A DNA stretch of 50,787 nt, taken from Myxococcota bacterium. GTDB lineage: Bacteria; Myxococcota_A; Polyangia; JAAYKL01. A model generated the notes under the pieces. It had not been told where the DNA came from and made no database searches. It was given only the letters and a program-made list of their open reading frames with translations. The number at the start of each line of letters is the position of its first letter. Positions within the stretch are counted from its first letter, which is position 1. Position numbers and translations under genes: made by a program. Of this stretch, positions 34,801 to 43,080 are shown in pieces. The stretch covers positions 1 through 50,787 of the forward strand of contig JASJCT010000020.1 of NCBI GenBank assembly GCA_030065855.1, in the 5' to 3' direction.

Positions 34801-36991
34801 AGCCAGGCGACTCGTGGAAATCGCCGAAAGCCCCGCTTTCCACACGCGGAACCTCTCGGGTCGGGGTTTTGATATCTCTACCCAATACTTGTACGCCGAA
34901 CATGCCAATCGCAACAATTGCTGCAATTGGCTCTGGGACTTGGCCGGCTACCACAATCTTGAGCCGGTTCACTTCCCCAAGGCGTTCTTTGTCGACATGT
35001 TCTCGAAGATACTAGGAGAACCCACCACCCGTTGGAACCAGCTGAATGCCAGCAAGAACAGACTGTGGGCAGCTGCTTACAAAAAATCAAGAATTAAATG
35101 TGATATAGAATCCGGGGGGGTGGGATGCATCTGCAGCAAAGACGAAATCTGGCGCCAAGTGCGCGCAATCGTCAATCAGGTCGTCGCCTGGTTAACCCAG
35201 AGAAAAGAGATCATGTTCGAAGTGGCCGCTGACGATCCGGGATTCGTCGAGTGGCAGAAGTACATTCCCGCCGAGGGTGTCCTCGATCGACCCGCGCTCT
35301 GCGATGACTGGGTGATGGCAACAGGGGGAGACGGTCATTGGAAACCTCATGCCAAGCATATCTGGACCAACGGCACTGTCTGCGCTGACCGGAGGTTGAT
35401 GATCTATGCTAGGGGGCACGGTTACGGCATGGGGGCAGCGCTTGCCAAAGCACGTGCATCTGGTGCGATCACCCATGATCAGCTGATGGAAGCGTTTCAC
35501 TTCGAGCAAGCTCTGAAGACACCCCGCAGCCAGGGGTATCACACTTCTTGGATACCACACTGCCAGGGGTATCAATGCTTCGCGTGGGCAGTGACCGAAG
35601 AAGATCTCATGGCCGAGAAGGGGCAAACAGGCAGCAATGGTCATCCCTACGCCGAGTTTTCTATTCCTTGGAGCGATGATTTTACCGCGGAGGTAGAAAC
35701 TTCGTGTGGCTACGACGGATGTCAACCGGATCGGGGAGAGGACTGCTTCAGCTGCCCCGAAGATTGTCACTGCGGGGCTGTGTGCGGGTCTGGCGGCTGT
35801 GAATCCCATCTCGGTGAAACCAAGGAATCCTGTCCCAAGGATTGCTTGGGCTGCTATCCGCCAGATTCGGTCCAGAAGGGTGACTGCGGCGCCAATGGAA
35901 CAAAAACCAGAACCTGCGAATGCACTATAGACGACTGTGCCTGGGGAGATTGGAGTGATTGCGACGAACCCAGCTGCATCGAAGGGAACACCGAGGAGCT
36001 TCCCTGCGGCGATTGTGGTGACGGCATTCAAACGCGGCAGTGCGTGGATGGAAAATGGGGGCCATGGAGTGACTGCTCGGTCACTCCGTATTGTGGGGAC
36101 GGGTGCTGCTCCGGTGAGGAGACGTACTTGAATTGCGATGATTGCCCCATGGTTGTCGATGCGTTTGTGGGTCATCGAGAAAACTGGCGCCATACCGCGA
36201 CGTATGAAATGTACGAAGATACCACAGAGCAGCGGTTGCCCAGCGGCTGTAGGCTGGAAACAGGTGTCGAATGCGGTGCTTGTTTGCGACAGGACGACCT
36301 GATTTGGGCCTATTACACCGGACCTTGTGGCGATACCTATTACAATCCCGCGGGCAAGGTATCCCATGGCTGCAGTGAAACGTGGGCTTGCGGCTGGGAT
36401 CACATCAAGTGCTGTATCCGGGAACCCTGCGTGTCGAGTGGCAGCATTGAGGAGAGGCCATGTGGGATGTGCGGTCTTCAAAGCAGAACCTGCGGCCCGA
36501 ACAGGTTCTGGGGAGAATGGAGCGCTTGTAGGGGCGAAGGTGCATGCTCTGCCGGAGAAATCGAGCATCTACCTTGTGGAAAATGCGGTTCAAAACAGCG
36601 CACTTGCAACGCGGTTTGTGAGTGGGGTGATTGGAGTAGCTGCCGGGAATCTTCAGCTGATGGGGATGGGTGCTGCGGCGTGGGTGAGACATACAAAAAC
36701 AGCGGCGACTGTCCTATGGTGGTCAACGCCTTCGTGGGGCATCGAAACAACTGGCGTTATACCAGTACCTTTCACCTATACCGGAACACACCGGAGCAAA
36801 AAATTCCCAGTGGCTGCCAGCTAGAAGAGGGAGAAGAATGCGGTGCCTGCTTGCGAGAGGGAGATGAAATCTGGGCATACTACACCGGACCGTGCGGAGA
36901 TACCAACTATAACTACGGCGGAAAGGTCACCACTGGCTGCAGCGAGGCCTGGTCCTGCGGCTGGCACCACATCAAGTGCTGCATCGAGTGA
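31811..36991 (+). CDS. Giant Cys-rich secreted lipoprotein with WxxW repeats, papain-like core and duplicated C-terminal domain
   Basis: A 1,726-residue protein. The signal peptide ends in lipobox GISAC (Cys about 21), followed by a Ser/Ala/Glu linker. The N-terminal half and the region near residue 1370 carry Cys-rich repeats of the form CGxCGxxxRxC and WGxWxxC, reminiscent of thrombospondin type 1. The core (about 830-1250) has RRGDILLFNP, SHGQIC (H888) and NNCCNWLWDL (C1037/C1038), the His-then-Cys order of a circularly permuted NlpC/P60-like papain fold. The last 280 residues hold two copies of an 89-residue domain (1447 and 1636) starting MVV.AFVGHR.NWR. Start chosen at 31811, with GGAAGGAG 8 bases upstream; the frame is open back to 31733. 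Probably an adhesin or wall/glycan hydrolase. The fold is inference. Confidence 0.75.
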   Translation: MGRRCFFVMLSWVVAMGISACHNESTLERRLPQGSPAEVDSAASSTESAQSTKHNASRPEGASEASSPRGESPREYYCENGRPDGFCNQDTEFKGLCPDCLACDCVSMMCAECRVTPNEPMHRALCRPAEDGGPDFDYAPCGLCGFKVRKCVEFSPGCCSNPDCRVLHHNSCGSWSEWSLDAGHRCFHEAACKIDTSSGQEIPQTRPCGEKCGHNECLASLWMTENHNDEYLDPDTPFGCYWSECQDEKECSPNDEPQTQTCGNCGTQYKHCSDQCQWDAEWGACEGEGSCPPGQVQTQIDNCPSGSQKRECQADCTWGPWGACEDEGCPAGVVKREGCRGNTGIRTSTCIDGQWSDWGDCLFSREGDGKCDGLETCATSEDCNGSACDVSFDACEAAPGELPERADCFPGGWNDHKWIPADRDYRPCGQCGFEVRKCLPWPAGEEWEGCWSRFSECRHEFGCDYAATRSCESGCQTQTCVASDWLGQQEITPTGCYWAECEGCTDGEVQTEHCQLANGSTGTWHRTCDNCNWGPWGNDGVDGKCKGCSDGECSADENCAICPEDCQADCEQLDDIPDRVDGAQCPILEGQAMGYTCDYQSDPPEYDFRYCGNCGYQVRQCLKVETGEATVGCWSQWSHQCRNESECDTLNPANCGQCGKVICNATATIGQSHTPHACKLVLDPQTSEPLCRSTPAPPFACDGSPYDPIWDEPTGCAPLGPAGESCQTGNCSTCLNHTELSCSHRAVRACEPGPAGDWCWGQWECDQQPPPVCDEATGRERANCCLAAAQEAGENLNWAINCCAGLADAPDDKSEYWQCVYNVHTAAQFPGCEETVTGKTNFPARRGDILLFNPHDSGQGAITGPLNIIQGVYLHQRGYRPGIWGFSHGQICKKSVGASCVEICEMDNNAGTLSNWLGDAIITEYDQDALSLLWAVQPILGRHLMCNNLHAIHPLALSEAKTPGSGCWENYSHPKGGLTLRHSGLIKSADDPLISAEARRLVEIAESPAFHTRNLSGRGFDISTQYLYAEHANRNNCCNWLWDLAGYHNLEPVHFPKAFFVDMFSKILGEPTTRWNQLNASKNRLWAAAYKKSRIKCDIESGGVGCICSKDEIWRQVRAIVNQVVAWLTQRKEIMFEVAADDPGFVEWQKYIPAEGVLDRPALCDDWVMATGGDGHWKPHAKHIWTNGTVCADRRLMIYARGHGYGMGAALAKARASGAITHDQLMEAFHFEQALKTPRSQGYHTSWIPHCQGYQCFAWAVTEEDLMAEKGQTGSNGHPYAEFSIPWSDDFTAEVETSCGYDGCQPDRGEDCFSCPEDCHCGAVCGSGGCESHLGETKESCPKDCLGCYPPDSVQKGDCGANGTKTRTCECTIDDCAWGDWSDCDEPSCIEGNTEELPCGDCGDGIQTRQCVDGKWGPWSDCSVTPYCGDGCCSGEETYLNCDDCPMVVDAFVGHRENWRHTATYEMYEDTTEQRLPSGCRLETGVECGACLRQDDLIWAYYTGPCGDTYYNPAGKVSHGCSETWACGWDHIKCCIREPCVSSGSIEERPCGMCGLQSRTCGPNRFWGEWSACRGEGACSAGEIEHLPCGKCGSKQRTCNAVCEWGDWSSCRESSADGDGCCGVGETYKNSGDCPMVVNAFVGHRNNWRYTSTFHLYRNTPEQKIPSGCQLEEGEECGACLREGDEIWAYYTGPCGDTNYNYGGKVTTGCSEAWSCGWHHIKCCIE
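36149..36415 (+). repeat. Coding repeat, copy 1 of the 89-residue C-terminal domain
   Basis: Encodes residues 1447-1535 of the giant protein, starting MVVDAFVGHRENWRH and ending GWDHIKCC. It pairs with 36716-36982, has the same length and the same cysteine positions (SGC, ECGAC, GPCGD, GCSE, CGW, KCC), and clearly arose by internal duplication. Confidence 0.85.
36716..36982 (+). repeat. Coding repeat, copy 2 of the 89-residue C-terminal domain
   Basis: Encodes residues 1636-1724, starting MVVNAFVGHRNNWRY and ending GWHHIKCC. It aligns without gaps to copy 1. The central IWAYYTGPCGDT is identical in both copies. Confidence 0.85.
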
Positions 36992-37020
36992 CGAGTGGCC
37001 TGCTAGCAGAATAGGCGTGA

Positions 37021-38097
37021 GGATACAATGTCCTGGACAAGAAGCTGGTCATCAACGACCTTGAAGCGGTGGTCGTCAGGGAAATCGTCGATCTGTATGA
37101 CAGATATCAATCCGCCCGGGCCGTGGCAAAGCAACTCAATGCTGTGGGAAGAAGAACCAAACGAGTCACAGCTAAAAACGGAAATGTCAGCGGCGGAAAG
37201 AAATGGGCGAAAGACGCCGTATTGCGCGTGCTGAAAAACGGTGTCTACGCAGGGTTCATGCCCTATGGAGACGAGCTCCACGAGGCTGAACACGAGGCCA
37301 TTATTGACAGAGAGAAGTTCAAAAGGATCGGCGCCGCACTGGATCGAAAACAGAAGAGCGGTCGACGCTATGGGAACAATCCCGAATACCTGCTCCGCGG
37401 AATCCTGCGCTGCGGAAATTGCGACTCCGCGATGACACCGGCATCGACGCGAAAAAAGGGAAAGGTCTATCGATACTATCGATGTGTCCAGAGGGATAAG
37501 AGGGGCGCAAAAGAGTGCGATGTCCGCCAAATCCCAGCCAGTGCAATCGAGGACTTTGTGGTGGACCGCATCAGGAATGAGTCCATTGGTGGAGCCCTAT
37601 CCAAGCAGATAGTCAAATCTCTGGAGACATCCGTGGAGAACAAGCGCCAAGAGTTGAAAATAGAGCGGGGAGAGCTGCCCAAGCAAATCGCCAAACTCTC
37701 GGACGAAGGACGTCGGCTGGTGGACAAAGTCGCCTCGATGAACGGGACCGCCGCGAAGCTTATGGAAAATCGGATCAACGAAGTGGGAGAACAACTCGGA
37801 CAAGCGGAAAGCAGGCTGCGGCAAGTCGAGTGGAGCCTGATGGAGCTGGACCGAGCCGAGGCAGAGGGGAAATGGCTGGCCGAGTCGGTGGAAAAATTTG
37901 ATACCGTCTGGGAGACGATGACGCCGATGAACCGAGTACGGCTTGTCAGCATCTTGGTCAAATCGGTCACCATGAATGAGAAGGAGGACACGGTCACAGC
38001 GGTGCTCACCGATCTGTTTGCGGACGAAGACCAGCACGAGGGAAATGATCCTCCTGAACGCTTCCCCGCAAATACAGCCGTGGAGACGACTGTATGA
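37021..38097 (+). pseudogene. 5'-truncated large serine recombinase (recombinase and zinc-ribbon domains only)
   Basis: The open frame begins right after a TGA at 37018-37020 with GYNVLDKKLVINDLEAVVVR, the middle of a large serine recombinase. It continues with the DNA-binding 'recombinase' domain (SARAVAKQLNAVGRRTKR), the zinc ribbon (LRCGNCDSAMTP ... YYRCVQRDKRGAKEC) and a C-terminal coiled coil. The catalytic resolvase domain with the nucleophilic Ser is absent, and there is no good start (an in-frame GTG at 37069 exists), so it cannot recombine DNA alone. It begins only 30 bp past the stop of the giant gene, marking the edge of the accessory island. Its stop overlaps the HTH gene by 4 bp. 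An N-terminal piece of a similar enzyme lies at 50550-50726. Confidence 0.85.
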
Positions 38098-38540
38098 GTG
38101 CCAATGCCGCCACGCAGAAACAAGCAGATGACCAGGAACGCAATGGGACGGTCGTCATTACGAGTTCGATTCATCGGATTCGTCGGGGCAACGGCCAGCG
38201 GTTCACCACCGATGCGCCGAAAACGCCGACACCAAGGACACCTGTCCGGAAACCCGCTCGCGTGGCCCGCATGCTCGCGTTTGCCCATAAACTCCAGGAA
38301 GCCATCGACAACGGCGAATATATTGACCGCGCTGACGCCGCTCGAAAACTCGGTCTGACCCGCGCCCGCGTCTCCCAATTGCTTGACCTCCTTATGCTGG
38401 CTCCCGATATTCAGGAAAAGATTTTGTTCATGGAGCGGGTAGACGGGTTGGAGCCGACCAGTGAGAGGGCGTTGCGGAGGGTGGTCAGCACGTTAGAATG
38501 GAAATCACAGCGAAACCAACGGATTACAGTACGAGCATGA
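38094..38540 (+). CDS. ParB-like helix-turn-helix protein, recombinase companion
   Basis: A 148-residue basic protein. The N-terminal 60 residues are low-complexity. The C-terminal half has a clear HTH: RADAARKLGLTRARVSQLLDLLMLAPDIQEKILF, as in ParB/KorB-type proteins. It starts in the stop of the recombinase remnant (ATGA), and this gene order (serine recombinase followed by a small HTH gene) recurs in integrative elements as I know them. It probably acted with the recombinase or on its expression; now it is likely a leftover of a decayed element. Confidence 0.75.
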   Translation: MSANAATQKQADDQERNGTVVITSSIHRIRRGNGQRFTTDAPKTPTPRTPVRKPARVARMLAFAHKLQEAIDNGEYIDRADAARKLGLTRARVSQLLDLLMLAPDIQEKILFMERVDGLEPTSERALRRVVSTLEWKSQRNQRITVRA

Positions 38541-38723
38541 TGCCTGTTTGCTTTTGATCGCGTGTGGATAGTCGTTATCGGAACGTCCTGCCTATCCAAT
38601 ACATGGAAAATGCCTTTGTTTTAGGGAAATCTCTTGAACAATATTCTTCTCTTGGAGTATGTTGGAGTCTGTTAAACTTCAGTGTAGCTGGTTGCCCACT
38701 TTGTCGGTTTGGAGAAAATGACG

Positions 38724-38939
38724 ATGAGTGAAGAAGTACTCACAATTAAAGACATTGCCGCTGTTTTGAAACTCGCTGAGAAAACCGTGTATTCCATGGC
38801 CCAAAACGGCGAGATTCCTGTTTTTAAGATTCGGGGCCAGTGGAGAATTCGAAAGACGGATTTCGACCAGTGGATGAATGAACAAGCTGCCTCTGCAGGA
38901 AAAGCTGATAGGGGGAACAATGACCACACCGACTTTTGA
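38724..38939 (+). CDS. Excisionase/MerR-like helix-turn-helix protein
   Basis: A 71-residue DNA-binding protein: LTIKDIAAVLKLAEKTVYSMAQNGEIPVFKIRGQWRIRKTDFDQWM is the winged helix of the excisionase family (HTH_17). The ATG at 38724 is preferred because GGAG (38711-38714) lies 9 bases upstream; ATG 38718 and TTG 38709 are too close. It overlaps the helicase-chimera start by 20 bp, so it is probably the leading gene and regulator of that operon. Confidence 0.78.
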   Translation: MSEEVLTIKDIAAVLKLAEKTVYSMAQNGEIPVFKIRGQWRIRKTDFDQWMNEQAASAGKADRGNNDHTDF

Positions 38940-40185
38940 TGATTTGTCGCCTGGGGTCATCGTCGAAGGGCCTATTCTGCCGGAGCCCGTTGAAGTCGTG
39001 ACTACTGTTCCGATGGGAACGTCCATAAAACTCATCGGAAAAGGTCTACAGACAGGGCAACTACGGGATCCGATTCTTGATACTGAACAACTTGCACAAC
39101 TTGCTATCACCCCGAAAGATCTGCCTTTCGACGGAGATCCCAATCATTTTAAACTTGGGATAGAAGCAGAGCGACTCGGACTTGCCTACGAATACGATCC
39201 TTACTTTTCACTCTCCATCGCGAGGGTTGATCCACTCCCCCACCAGCTAGAAGCGGTCTATGAATACTTCCTCAAGTTACCGCGCATTCGTTTCTTGCTC
39301 GCTGATGATCCAGGAGCAGGTAAGACCATCATGGCTGGACTGCTTCTGAAAGAGCTGAAGATTCGCGGATTGGTAAAACGAACGCTGATTGTCGCTCCCG
39401 CAAACCTCACTTTTCAGTGGCAGCGGGAAATGAAAGACAAATTTCGCGAGCAGTTCGACGTGATGAGAGGGGAAATTTTGCGTACTCAATACGGACAGAA
39501 TCCGTGGCAGGAACGCAATCAGGTTGTCACATCCGTCTCGTGGATTTCCAGAGTGGAGGATGCCAACGAGAGCCTTCTTCGTTCTAACTGGGATCTCGTT
39601 ATTGTGGACGAGGCGCATAAAATGAGTGCGTATAACGTAGTTAATTCGATGCACCGAATTGTTGGCGAGCAATTAATCGATGGGTTTCCAATATATAAAA
39701 TTAAAAAGTATTTTGAACGGGACCACTTCATAGAACTCACAGACAAACATGTTCGAGAAACACGACTCCGTTATATTCTGCTTCATCTCGTTTATGTACA
39801 GCAGTTTGGGACAGGGCCATTTGATGTGCGATTCAAAGGCAATTCACCTCATATTGATCACATCTATCCGCAGCATGGATTGAAAGTACATCTCGGTTTA
39901 CCAACGAGCGAAGTCAATAGCATTGGCAACTACCGTTTTGTCGGAGCTACTGACAATATTCGAAAACGTGCGGAGCAACCCGCTAGCTACTTTCAAAGAC
40001 TCAAAAACGCCGGGATACAAATTGAGAAGCATTTGCTCCTAGCAGACGAGTCAGCTAACCCAGCACTCCTGTCCTGGGATGAACAAATTTACCGGGAATT
40101 CAGAGATCGCAGGCTTGACCGAATTCTCAATATTGCCTCCGGTGTCGTCAACGTAGAAACTACTATGGACAATCAGGAGAACTGA
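38920..40185 (+). CDS. In-frame chimera: SNF2-helicase N-terminus fused to a DUF262/DUF1524-type HNH C-terminus
   Basis: A 421-residue frame. Residues 1-238 are the start of a DISARM-type SNF2 helicase: PLPHQLEAVYEYFLKLPRIRFLLADDPGAGKTIMAG (Q motif and Walker A), TLIVAPANLTFQWQREM (motif Ia) and VIVDEAHKMSAY (DEAH box). At about 39634 the sequence switches to the C-terminal part of a GmrSD-like protein: HIDHIYPQHGLK, then SIGNYRFVGATDNIRKR, the His-containing motif and helical tail of DUF1524. Helicase motifs III-VI and the DUF262 domain are missing, so a deletion has joined two genes in frame; helicase activity should be lost. The ATG at 38920 is chosen (GGGGGAA just upstream) over 38878. 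The next gene starts 3 bp after the stop. Confidence 0.78.
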   Translation: MTTPTFDDLSPGVIVEGPILPEPVEVVTTVPMGTSIKLIGKGLQTGQLRDPILDTEQLAQLAITPKDLPFDGDPNHFKLGIEAERLGLAYEYDPYFSLSIARVDPLPHQLEAVYEYFLKLPRIRFLLADDPGAGKTIMAGLLLKELKIRGLVKRTLIVAPANLTFQWQREMKDKFREQFDVMRGEILRTQYGQNPWQERNQVVTSVSWISRVEDANESLLRSNWDLVIVDEAHKMSAYNVVNSMHRIVGEQLIDGFPIYKIKKYFERDHFIELTDKHVRETRLRYILLHLVYVQQFGTGPFDVRFKGNSPHIDHIYPQHGLKVHLGLPTSEVNSIGNYRFVGATDNIRKRAEQPASYFQRLKNAGIQIEKHLLLADESANPALLSWDEQIYREFRDRRLDRILNIASGVVNVETTMDNQEN

Positions 40186-40188
40186 ATA

Positions 40189-42993
40189 ATGACTATAAAA
40201 CCCTGGTACAAAATTATCACTCCTCGAGAAGACCTTCGAGAGGGTAAGCCACTCGACGCGTCGGAATTCGCTGTACATCTAGATCATGTACGCGATGGCA
40301 GAGCCCCTAATGTTTATCAAGATCCCAGTGAATTCTTTGAGCGCACTTTTCTGACTAAGAACCTCCATGATCTGGCTGTTCAAACCGTTCGACGCCTGAA
40401 CGGCATTAAGGTCGAAACCTCGGCGGTGTTCAACCTGTCCACCCAATTTGGTGGCGGAAAAACACACTCGTTGACGCTCCTGTATCATCTGGCAAAAGGT
40501 GGCAAGCAAGCGAAATCCTGGAAAGGCGTTGCGGGAATCATGCGCGACGCTGGCGTTTCGACTATACCGGACGCTCGTTGTGCGATTTTTGTTGGCACCG
40601 AATTCGACTCAATTGTCGGACGTGGCGGTGAAGATGGATCTCCAAAAAGAAAAACACCATGGGGAGAGATAGCGTTTCAACTGGGAGGAGTAGAAGGTTT
40701 CAATCTTGTTGCTAAGCATGACGAAGATCTGACCGCACCCGGCGGGGATGTTATCGAAAAAATGCTTCCCAAGAATGAGCCCGCCCTGATTCTTCTCGAT
40801 GAGCTTATGAACTATGTCAGTCGCAGTCGGAAAAGCGGACTCTCGTCTCAGTTGTACAATTTCCTACACAACCTATCCGAAGTATCACGTTCACGCGACA
40901 ATGTTGTCCTTGCCGTATCTATCCCCGCGTCTGAACTCGAAATGACAGTCGAAGATCAGTCGGATTTTGAGCGATACAAAAAGCTACTGGATCGACTTGG
41001 CAAAGCCGTCATTATGTCGGCGGAATCGGAGACTTCAGAAATAATCAGGCGGCGTCTTTTTGAATGGACCGGGTTGCCGAAAGATGCTTTGAAAACCATC
41101 GAAGAATACGAGGTATGGTTTCAGGCCAACAAACATCAGCTGCCCAGTTGGTTTCCGGTTGAGAATTCCCGAGACGCACTCACGTCTTCGTACCCGTTTC
41201 ATCCTTCATTGCTTTCGGTTTTCGAACGCAAATGGCAAGGCCTAGCACGTTTTCAACAGACTCGCGGCGTTCTTCGATTGCTGGCGCTTTGGGTTTCAAA
41301 GGCGTACAGCGAAGGGTACAAAGGAGCCCATAAGGATCCTCTCATTTCCCTTGGTACAGCGCCTCTCGAAGATCCGCTATTTCGCGCTGCCGTGTTTGAA
41401 CAGCTTGGTGAATCACGGTTAGAACCGGCTGTCACAACTGATATTTCGGGAAAGGATCACGCCCATTCTGTTCGTCTAGACAAGGAGGCGTCAGCTGAAG
41501 TCAAAAAAGGGAGACTTCATCGAAAGATTGCGACTGTCGTTCTGTTTGAATCCAACGGTGGGCAGCGACGAGGAGAGGCCACTCTACCCGAAGTACGCCT
41601 CGCAATGGCGGAACCCGGATTGGATATCGGAAATGTAGAACAGTGCCTCGAGGCGTTATCTGACGTTTGCTATTTCCTGACATCAGAAAGGAATCGTTAC
41701 AGGTTCAGCTTTCAAGCAAATCTCAACAAACTGCTCTCTGACCGTAGAGCCAGTATTGGTGAGCAGCTTATTGAGGAAAGACTACGAACCGAAATTCAAA
41801 AAGTGTTTTCATCTGGAGCAGGCATAGAAAAAGTGTTTTTCCCGGAACAGAGCAAGCAGATCCCTGACAGGCCGATATTAAGCTTGGTAGTCCTCTCACC
41901 AGAGCACAACGCATCCGAACCCTCTACGAAGAGTCTAATCCAAAGAATGTCGGTAGAAAGCGGCACTTCATCAAGAACCTTCAAAAGTGGACTCATTTGG
42001 TCTGTGGCGGACGATAGGAGAACACTCACCGAGGAGGTCCGCAAATGCCTGGCTTGGAAAGAAATTGAGTCTGAGACTGAGGAGTTGAAGCTAGATGAAA
42101 ACCAGCGACGCCAACTCATCGAGAACTTAAAAAGATCAGAGCGTGATTTAAAGGAATCTGTTTGGAGAGCCTACAAAAATGTTTTCTTGCTGTCCGATGA
42201 TAACTCTCTACAGCGGGTCGACCTCGGTCTAGTCCATTCCAGCTCGGCTGGAACATTGGTCGAACTGATTTTGACCAGACTTAAACAGGAAGACATCGTC
42301 GTTGATGGGGTTAGTCCCAATTTCCTCAATCGCTATTGGCCACCGGCTCTGCCGGAATGGAGCACCAAGTCCGTGAGAGATGCTTTCTATGCTTCTCCCA
42401 AATTTCCGAGATTACTGAATTCTGATTTGGTAAAAGACACCATCTCACGTGGAGTCAATGGCGGCGTGTTTGCTTACGTAGTCAAAACAACTGAGGGGAA
42501 ATATATCCCGTTCCTCTATAAGGCATCTTTGGATGCTTTTGACGTCGAAATTTCTGAGGATGTTTATTTGATACAAAAAGAAGCAGCAGAGGAATATCTC
42601 GAACGACGAAAGGCACCGAGTACACCACCGCCTCCACAAGATTCATCAGATGAACAAAGAAGGGCCGATGTTAATTTGGCTACCAAAGATAGAACAGGTG
42701 TACAAACCGGACTGACAGCTACGTCTAATTCGGACAGTTCCAAAACGAGAGTATCCGAACCACCCTCTGGTGCTGAAGTGTCTGGATTCCGTTGGACGGG
42801 AGAAGTGCCACCACAAAAATGGATGAATTTTTATACTAAGGTTCTGTCGCGATTCGCTACATCTAACGGGCTCAAACTGACGCTTTCTGTTGATGTATCT
42901 CCCCCTGGAGGCATTGCCACATCAAAGGTGGAAGAGACGATAGGAGCCCTCCGGGAACTGGGGATGAAAGAAGACGTTGAGATTGAGGAGTAA
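40189..42993 (+). CDS. DUF499-family P-loop ATPase (defence-associated)
   Basis: A 934-residue protein. Walker A is FGGGKTHS near residue 90, in the NLSTQFGGGKTHSLTLLYHL context typical of DUF499. Walker B is ALILLDELMNYV near residue 203. A long middle region with helical and winged-helix-like parts follows, then a Pro/Ser/Asp-rich linker (about 805-860) and a C-terminal domain (GFRWTGEVPPQKWMNFYTKVL). From memory, DUF499 genes sit next to SNF2 helicases and DUF1156 methyltransferases in phage-defence loci. The methyltransferase is absent here, matching the deletion in the gene just upstream. The ATPase itself looks intact. Confidence 0.8.
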   Translation: MTIKPWYKIITPREDLREGKPLDASEFAVHLDHVRDGRAPNVYQDPSEFFERTFLTKNLHDLAVQTVRRLNGIKVETSAVFNLSTQFGGGKTHSLTLLYHLAKGGKQAKSWKGVAGIMRDAGVSTIPDARCAIFVGTEFDSIVGRGGEDGSPKRKTPWGEIAFQLGGVEGFNLVAKHDEDLTAPGGDVIEKMLPKNEPALILLDELMNYVSRSRKSGLSSQLYNFLHNLSEVSRSRDNVVLAVSIPASELEMTVEDQSDFERYKKLLDRLGKAVIMSAESETSEIIRRRLFEWTGLPKDALKTIEEYEVWFQANKHQLPSWFPVENSRDALTSSYPFHPSLLSVFERKWQGLARFQQTRGVLRLLALWVSKAYSEGYKGAHKDPLISLGTAPLEDPLFRAAVFEQLGESRLEPAVTTDISGKDHAHSVRLDKEASAEVKKGRLHRKIATVVLFESNGGQRRGEATLPEVRLAMAEPGLDIGNVEQCLEALSDVCYFLTSERNRYRFSFQANLNKLLSDRRASIGEQLIEERLRTEIQKVFSSGAGIEKVFFPEQSKQIPDRPILSLVVLSPEHNASEPSTKSLIQRMSVESGTSSRTFKSGLIWSVADDRRTLTEEVRKCLAWKEIESETEELKLDENQRRQLIENLKRSERDLKESVWRAYKNVFLLSDDNSLQRVDLGLVHSSSAGTLVELILTRLKQEDIVVDGVSPNFLNRYWPPALPEWSTKSVRDAFYASPKFPRLLNSDLVKDTISRGVNGGVFAYVVKTTEGKYIPFLYKASLDAFDVEISEDVYLIQKEAAEEYLERRKAPSTPPPPQDSSDEQRRADVNLATKDRTGVQTGLTATSNSDSSKTRVSEPPSGAEVSGFRWTGEVPPQKWMNFYTKVLSRFATSNGLKLTLSVDVSPPGGIATSKVEETIGALRELGMKEDVEIEE

Positions 42994-43080
42994 CTTTGGG
43001 AAGAAGCATATTATGGTGTCGTCAAAAACAGTGGAAACACGCCTATGAGCCAAACAAGAACCGAAATCCATAGGTGAACG

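Noticed and set aside
35192..36568. Long minus-strand open frame (458 codons) inside the giant gene, and a similar one at 32024-32749
   Set aside because: They are mirror frames of the Cys-rich coding strand: no ribosome binding site, odd Ala/Pro/Ser composition, no family resemblance, and the plus strand has clear protein motifs.
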